In this document: positions 4,537 to 7,195 of the stretch, one piece after another
How the letters are laid out: each line of letters starts with the position of its first letter
How positions within the stretch are numbered: the first letter of the stretch is position 1
Assembly: GCA_039806065.1 (NCBI GenBank)
Contig: JBDKJS010000045.1
Location: 1-7,195, forward strand
Direction: 5' to 3'
DNA: 7,195 bases
Source of the DNA: JBDKJS01 sp039806065
GTDB taxonomy: Bacteria > Bacteroidota > Bacteroidia > AKYH767-A > 2013-40CM-41-45
Notes under the pieces: generated by a model
Database searches by the model: none
Seen by the model: the letters and a program-made list of their open reading frames with translations, nothing else
Told to the model about the DNA's origin: nothing
Translations under genes and position numbers: made by a program

Positions 4537-6159
4537 TTAATATACCAATGTAATGCGCTGCAATTGCCGGTAGTCGATACCATCCTTGGTATAGGTAACA
4601 ATGGCGCTATAGATATCATGGGGTGCCAAATGATCCTGAATGGTGCCGTCCCAAAAAAGTGAGCCTGATTGAGATTGGAAGATTAAGTTGCCCCATCGAT
4701 CGAAGATGTCGAAGCGCACATTGGAAAGCAACACCCCCTCAGGCTGCCAAACATCATTGAGTCCATCGGCATTCGGGCTGAATGCATTGGGTAGTAAAAT
4801 TCCTTCAAAACAGTCTTCCAATACTTCTATGCTATCGGTAAATTGACAATTGCCGCCTTGAAAAAGTGTAACTGCATAGGTACCTGGTTGCCTAATGGTA
4901 ATGGATTGGGTGGTTTCATTGGTATTCCACAAATAGCCAATGCTTTTTTCAGCAATCAATGTTTTGGGCTTGCCTGGGCATAGCGCCACATCGGCCAAGG
5001 GAATGGGTTGAAACAAAGTGACGTTTTGAATGGAAGTTTCATTCGTATCCTTGCAGCCCAGCTGATCAGCAACGATTACACTTGCCACGGTTCCTTCTGT
5101 TAACCCATTGATGGAAATGGAAGTACTGCTAGTATTCCATAGATAACTATAAGGGGCAGACCCTCCACTGACTATGGCAGTAGCGGTGCCAATGCCGCTA
5201 TTGCAAGTATCGGCTGTGGTGGCGATAGCAAGCACTAATGGTGGCAATTGATTGATGGTAAAATTAAAGGTTGTTTCGCATTGTAAGGCATCGGTTATTA
5301 CAACTTGATAATTGCCTGCATTGATATTGGCTGCACCATTGGTGGTGCTTACCGCTGGGTTCCAATTGTATTGAAAAGGAGCAACGCCACCCATCACTTG
5401 AAAATTGACACTACCTCCTATTCCATCGCATGCTGCAGGCAGTAGATTGCTTTGCACACTCATAGAGGCTGGTCGTTCACTTATGCTGATGCTATCAATG
5501 GCTATTCCATCAAAATTATTGCAAGCACTGCCTGCACCAAATGTGAATCGAAATAACACTGCTGACTGTCCGCCTAAATTATCCATGCTAAACCGGGCTG
5601 TAAGCCATCCTGCACTGCCATTGCCACCCTGACAGGAACCAGTGGTGGGTTGTACATTACCTGACCAACCATGACGCACATTGGCTAATCCACTTAAGTT
5701 GTTAATAGTAGAACTGTTATACCAGTTTTTATTAAAACAATTAAATGTGTTGAATGCCGATCCTACATTGTTCCAGTTAGCACCGTTATCTACAGAGTAT
5801 TGCAGATTGGCACCATCATATATATTTTCCGATTCCCAAAATATTTTAAAAACCATATAGGGCGTGGTGAGGGAAGTAAAATCAAAACAGGCTGATTGTA
5901 AAAAACTGCGTTCGGATAGGTTATAAAAACTATTGGTAAGACCACCTGTGACCCAACATTTATTGCCGCTGCCAGCGCTGTTGATCACAGGTTTGGCAGG
6001 TGAACCCCAAGCCCAATCGTTATTGGTACCACCGGCCACCCAATTGCCCTGGCCAGCCTCAAAATCTTCAACATAAGGGAAAGTGCTGATGCACTGGGAA
6101 CTGCCGCAAATGCTGAAAAAAATTAGAAAAAGGATCATGAACCACTTTCTGGCCTTCAT
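4537..6159 (-). CDS. Secreted adhesin-like protein with SprB-like repeats and type B T9SS sorting domain
   Basis: 540 residues from the ATG at 6159. The frame stays open upstream to 6426, but that extension would overlap the divergent FAD gene and lacks an export signal. The chosen start gives a signal peptide (M-K-A-R-K-W then a hydrophobic stretch to G-S-S-Q, ~1-22) and has a promoter-like box just before it. Residues ~27-225 form an N-terminal beta domain (F-P-Y-V-E-D-F-E, W-V-A-G-G-T-N-N-D-W-A-W-G, Y-D-G-A-N-L-Q-Y-S-V-D-N-G), like the jelly-roll/MAM-like heads of Bacteroidota surface proteins. Two SprB-type repeats follow (~244-302 and ~318-380; G-G-V-A-P-F-Q-Y-N-W and G-G-S-A-P-Y-S-Y-L-W), then an Ig-like unit (~390-447). 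The C-terminal CHU_C type B domain (~455-540) has L-P-N-A-F-S-P-N-A-D-G-L-N-D-V-W and F-D-R-W-G-N. It is exported across the outer membrane by the type IX system. No catalytic domain is seen; an adhesive or structural role is inferred. Confidence 0.92.
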   Translation of the reverse strand: MKARKWFMILFLIFFSICGSSQCISTFPYVEDFEAGQGNWVAGGTNNDWAWGSPAKPVINSAGSGNKCWVTGGLTNSFYNLSERSFLQSACFDFTSLTTPYMVFKIFWESENIYDGANLQYSVDNGANWNNVGSAFNTFNCFNKNWYNSSTINNLSGLANVRHGWSGNVQPTTGSCQGGNGSAGWLTARFSMDNLGGQSAVLFRFTFGAGSACNNFDGIAIDSISISERPASMSVQSNLLPAACDGIGGSVNFQVMGGVAPFQYNWNPAVSTTNGAANINAGNYQVVITDALQCETTFNFTINQLPPLVLAIATTADTCNSGIGTATAIVSGGSAPYSYLWNTSSTSISINGLTEGTVASVIVADQLGCKDTNETSIQNVTLFQPIPLADVALCPGKPKTLIAEKSIGYLWNTNETTQSITIRQPGTYAVTLFQGGNCQFTDSIEVLEDCFEGILLPNAFSPNADGLNDVWQPEGVLLSNVRFDIFDRWGNLIFQSQSGSLFWDGTIQDHLAPHDIYSAIVTYTKDGIDYRQLQRITLVY

Positions 6160-6163
6160 GGTG

Positions 6164-6195
6164 CAAAGATCGTATTTAATGCCATGAATACCAAA
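6164..6195 (-). promoter_or_regulatory. Promoter of the T9SS protein gene
   Basis: On the minus strand, TTTG (6195-6192), a 20-base spacer and GATCTTTG (6171-6164) match the Bacteroidota promoter except for the first base of the -7 box. Only four bases (CACC) separate the box from the ATG, so the transcript would start at or very near the start codon. Confidence 0.6.
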
Positions 6196-6272
6196 ACAAA
6201 AGGATGAAAGCATGCTGAAATGAGGTGAAAGGAGGGGCCACTTTATTATTTTTCTAAACAATGAATTAATAG

Positions 6273-6280
6273 GATATTTG
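6273..6280 (+). promoter_or_regulatory. Possible -7 box of the FAD-dependent oxidoreductase gene
   Basis: GATATTTG on the plus strand matches TAnnTTTG at all but the first position, the same deviation as in the divergent neighbour. The ATG follows after four bases (TCCG). About 20 bases upstream is a TTTTT run but no clear TTTG. Confidence 0.45.
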
Positions 6281-6284
6281 TCCG

Positions 6285-7195
6285 ATGATTTACAAACTTG
6301 AATTGGCCCTGTCGCCTGAAGAGGCGGCCAGCCAAGCAATGATTGAAACAGCCATAAAGCAACATCAGGCTTTAGCAATGGATGACAAGGTAAATTGGAA
6401 AATCGAAAGGCGTTCCATTGATGCAAGATCCAAAAATATAAAGATTCGGCTGCAGCTACAAGTCTTCATCAATGAATCACCAAGTCCAGAAGAAAATTTT
6501 AAAGGCTTGATTGATCAACTCCCCATTGCCGATCAAAAAAAATGCGCTTACATTATTGGATGCGGCCCAGCAGGATTGTATGCTGCCCTTACACTTTTGA
6601 AATATGGTGTGAAGCCAATCATTATTGAACAGGGTAAAAATGTGAAAGACCGAAGACGCGATTTGGCAGCCATCAATAAACAGGGCTTGGTAAATCCTAA
6701 TTCTAATTACTGCTTTGGTGAAGGGGGCGCTGGCACTTATAGTGATGGGAAACTTTATACAAGATCAGGCTCAAGAAATGAAAATGTAGCGGTACTTAAT
6801 TGGTTGGTGGCTCATGGAGCCAACGATCAAATATTGATAGATGCACACCCTCACATTGGAACCAATAAATTACCTCAAATTATTACTGCCATGAGGGAAA
6901 CAATAGTAGCCAAAGGTGGCGAAATTTGGTTTAATACCGTGCTTGAAGATATCGCCCATCAACAAGGCAAAGTTGTCAATATCACCATTAGAAATTTAAA
7001 TACCGATGCAGATCAAATAATTGTTACCAACCACTTAATACTTGCCACTGGGCATAGCGCACAAAATGTATTTAAAATGTTGCACAATCGTAATATATTA
7101 ATACAAGCCAAACCATTTGCATTGGGTGTACGGATAGAACATCCGCAGTTGATCATAGATCAAGCGCAGTACCATTGCATTGCTAGATCGCCCTA
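6285..7195 (+). CDS. FAD-dependent oxidoreductase of the COG2509 kind, N-terminal part (runs off right edge)
   Basis: Open from the ATG at 6285 to the window edge, 303 codons with no stop. Residues 1-85 are the N-terminal region typical of this family. A Rossmann FAD site follows: Y-I-I-G-C-G-P-A-G-L-Y-A-A (89-101) with G92-x-G94-x-x-G97, and the ribose-binding acid E116 in P-I-I-I-E-Q-G. Family-specific segments are N-Y-C-F-G-E-G-G-A-G-T-Y-S-D-G-K-L-Y-T-R (141-160), D-A-H-P-H-I-G-T-N-K-L-P (186-197), L-I-L-A-T-G-H-S-A (251-259) and F-A-L-G-V-R-I-E-H-P (278-287). Family members are about 500-550 residues, so roughly 40 % is missing. They are predicted cytosolic flavoproteins of unknown substrate. 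The start is chosen by family fit and by the box four bases upstream. Confidence 0.93.
   Translation, partial: MIYKLELALSPEEAASQAMIETAIKQHQALAMDDKVNWKIERRSIDARSKNIKIRLQLQVFINESPSPEENFKGLIDQLPIADQKKCAYIIGCGPAGLYAALTLLKYGVKPIIIEQGKNVKDRRRDLAAINKQGLVNPNSNYCFGEGGAGTYSDGKLYTRSGSRNENVAVLNWLVAHGANDQILIDAHPHIGTNKLPQIITAMRETIVAKGGEIWFNTVLEDIAHQQGKVVNITIRNLNTDADQIIVTNHLILATGHSAQNVFKMLHNRNILIQAKPFALGVRIEHPQLIIDQAQYHCIARSP

Noticed and set aside
6160..6426. 89-codon N-terminal extension of the T9SS protein frame
   Set aside because: It would overlap the divergent FAD gene start, put the signal peptide inside the protein, and cross the promoter-like region. The ATG at 6159 explains everything better.

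Overview
The window looks like a chromosomal segment of a Bacteroidota bacterium, most likely of the Chitinophagales/Sphingobacteriales type. Three things support this: promoters of the TTTG-19/20-TAnnTTTG kind used by the Bacteroidota housekeeping sigma factor, A-rich sequence in place of a Shine-Dalgarno site before most starts, and a secreted protein with SprB-like repeats and a type B (CHU_C) type IX secretion sorting domain. The genus is not readable from these bases.

Left part (1-1815), the accessory region, reads on the minus strand. It holds the start of a PEGA-like lipoprotein gene that runs off the left edge. It also holds a small toxin-antitoxin pair (a PIN-domain VapC-like toxin broken by a frameshift, then a short antitoxin-like protein) and two almost identical ~190-bp direct repeats that bracket the pair exactly. 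Each repeat contains a foldable GC-rich segment, a second imperfect hairpin, a TATATTTG -10-like box and an ATG four bases beyond it. Both copies point in the same direction as the genes, so the second copy lies upstream of the toxin and the first upstream of the lipoprotein. This looks like a modular '3' end plus promoter' repeat through which a ~1-kb gene unit was gained or could be lost.

Middle (1756-2478): the ribosomal protein operon rplU-rpmA on the minus strand, with a clear promoter and a strong intrinsic terminator.

Right part (2552-7195): a complete gene for a DUF255/YyaL-type thioredoxin-domain protein on the plus strand; convergent with it, only five bases away, a gene for a large T9SS-exported adhesin-like protein on the minus strand; and divergent from that, the 5' part of an FAD-dependent oxidoreductase of the COG2509 kind, which runs off the right edge. 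The two divergent genes share a 125-bp intergenic region and each has a GAnnTTTG box exactly four bases before its ATG, which suggests leaderless or near-leaderless transcripts.

The housekeeping genes (rplU, rpmA, the DUF255 protein, the FAD protein) are ordinary. The unusual part is the repeat-bounded toxin-antitoxin unit at 430-1626. No rRNA, tRNA, CRISPR array, transposase or integrase gene was seen.
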